In this document: positions 63,901 through 64,000 of the stretch, piece by piece
Position numbering within the stretch: position 1 is the stretch's first letter
Layout: every line of letters starts with the position of its first letter
Assembly: GCF_008632455.1 (NCBI RefSeq)
Contig: NZ_CP043929.1
Coordinates: 3,720,001 to 3,784,000, forward strand
Source of the DNA: Methylomonas rhizoryzae
Lineage (GTDB): Bacteria > Pseudomonadota > Gammaproteobacteria > Methylococcales > Methylomonadaceae
Direction: 5' to 3'
Length of the DNA stretch: 64,000 nucleotides
Program-made: the position numbers and the translations under genes
The notes under the pieces: generated by a model
The model's input: only the letters and a program-made list of their open reading frames with translations
What the model was told of the DNA's origin: nothing
The model's database searches: none

Positions 63901-64000
63901 TGCTCGACGTAGCGGCGCAAAATCGGCGACAGGTAAGCGTCGACCACAGCGGTATCGGCCCGGCCGACCAGTCTGGGCAGCGGGCTGACCCGATGAGACA
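60972..64000 (-). CDS. Hydantoinase / 5-oxoprolinase, N-terminus beyond window
   Basis: The frame is open to the right edge (codons just before 63947 read SHRVSPLPRLVGRADTAVVD), so the gene is partial. At least 1009 residues are visible. The HyuA part has FDMGGTSTDVAHYAGELERS and TVAAGGGSVLHFDGFRYRVG; the HyuB part follows in the same frame with NSPYAGGTHLPDITVVSPVF and NNLTFGNRDYQYYETICGGA. A fused HyuA-HyuB chain of this sort is the plan of 5-oxoprolinase (ATP-hydrolysing), which opens pyroglutamate to glutamate. A related N-methylhydantoinase activity cannot be excluded. Confidence 0.9.
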   Translation of the reverse strand, partial: SHRVSPLPRLVGRADTAVVDAYLSPILRRYVEQVTSGLTNGGRSSRLLFMQSNGGLVAADLFQGKDCILSGPAGGIVGAAAVAERAGLAKIIAFDMGGTSTDVAHYAGELERSFDTEVAGVRIRTPMMAIHTVAAGGGSVLHFDGFRYRVGPDSAGADPGPACYRRGGPLTVTDANLLLGKLPGFPAVFGPRGDQGPDLQRVRVLFAELAQRIGQACGEPRSPEQVAAGFLAVAIENMAEAIKQISVQKGYHLADYALCCYGAAGAQHACLLAEQLGMRTVLLHPLAGVLSAYGMGLAQFRVLRQRGVERHLDGVSAAELDEWWGELLAQAAAELSAQGVAAPTIRSRRQLVVRYQGTDTSLALDADQPGQLTERFAAAYRQQFGFCYADRPLLLSAVYLECSAGDAPDLDCGFQAAAGPVRAERIDRMFSRGAWRETPIYRREALPSGAVLDGPAIVLESTSTIVVEPGWQAQVAANADLLLQRREIGIEAAMPGAAADPVWLEIFNKRFVSVAEQMGFVLQNTAHSVNIKERLDFSCAVFDPTGQLIANAPHIPVHLGSMGAAVAALLARVDLVMQAGDAYLLNSPYAGGTHLPDITVVSPVFDPPGDRLLFLVASRGHHADVGGISPGSMPAASRHISEEGVLSAGLKIVQAGQFLERAVVQWLQDHPYPARNPQQNIADLQAQIAANHKGANELLALVAQYSLPVVAAYMRHVQDHAEACVRRLLPGLADGYFEYPMDQGGRIAVRITVDRRRSQAEIDFSGTSPQLDGNFNAPAAVCQAAVMYVFRTLLQDDIPLNAGCLKPLTIVIPEGCLLNPRYPAAVVAGNVETSQYVVDALYGALGVLAGSQGTMNNLTFGNRDYQYYETICGGAGAGNGFAGADAVHTHMTNSRITDPEILEQRFPVLLHEFSVRDGSGGAGRYRGGCGTLRHIEFLQAMSVGILSSHRRLPPFGLAGGSPGQIGRNRLLHKDGSEDILPACAQLAVEAGDAILIETPGGGGFGAAD

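Noticed and set aside
1..64000. CRISPR array, rRNA genes, prophage or plasmid origin
   Set aside because: No regularly spaced direct repeats, rRNA-like sequence, phage structural genes or iteron-type origin were noticed in the window.

Overview
The window looks like part of a gammaproteobacterial chromosome. The strongest evidence is a complete one-strand division and cell wall (dcw) cluster, mraZ-rsmH-ftsL-ftsI-murE-murF-mraY-murD-ftsW-murG-murC-murB-ddl-ftsQ-ftsA-ftsZ, followed by lpxC (17.9-36.3 kb, minus strand). A Gram-negative cell envelope is supported by LpxC, lipoprotein signals, FlgP/FlgT-like flagellar lipoproteins and a PEP-CTERM-like exported protein. A methanotroph of the Methylomonas type is a reasonable guess from the general style of the genome, but no methane or one-carbon gene is present, so this is inference only.

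Layout: 0-2.2 kb, flgP/flgT-like genes and an EmrE-type pump. 2.5-5.1 kb, a 3'-truncated IS66 element that broke an exported-protein gene. 5.2-8.45 kb, an AT-richer three-gene minus-strand operon (DUF262 protein, DUF3696-like ATPase, unknown protein) that resembles a defence module. 8.7-11.8 kb, a VanY-type peptidase, a sigma-54 activator cut by a REP-associated transposase with flanking palindromes, an Rhs scrap and a membrane LuxR-type regulator. 11.9-17.3 kb, a cytochrome b561-like protein and five exported proteins. 17.4-17.8 kb, a non-coding stretch resembling group II intron domain I. 17.9-36.3 kb, the dcw cluster, with a clear sigma-70 promoter and MraZ-type repeats in front of mraZ. 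36.9-42.9 kb, a LOG-family enzyme, a class V aminotransferase coupled to an ABC half-transporter, an MFS transporter and a short membrane protein. 43.0-44.6 kb, eroded sbcD/sbcC. 44.8-47.6 kb, a histidine kinase, a receiver and a receiver-PAS-PAS protein.

The accessory part is 47.7-57.2 kb. An N-terminally truncated Rhs gene carries a zincin-like (HExxH) toxin tip that is separated by a +1 frameshift. It is followed by a likely periplasmic immunity protein and an orphan second Rhs tip. An IS5-type element with a nonsense mutation joins this to an array of nine attC-like sites and eight cassettes, all on the minus strand, with no integron integrase in the window. This is a cluster of attC sites lacking integrase (CALIN). 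The cassettes encode mostly small unknown, membrane or exported proteins, one EF-Tu domain 3-like protein, and one short cassette that carries a striking tRNA-like fold.

57.4-60.0 kb is a three-gene lipid-linked glycosylation set (GT2, SMR-like flippase subunit, ArnT-like GT39). It is followed by a YedK/SRAP gene and by a hydantoinase/5-oxoprolinase gene that runs off the right edge.

The best candidates for a less described system are the DUF262-ATPase-unknown operon (5.2-8.45 kb), the tRNA-like cassette (56.4-56.75 kb) and the split Rhs metallopeptidase toxin with its neighbour (49.8-50.8 kb).
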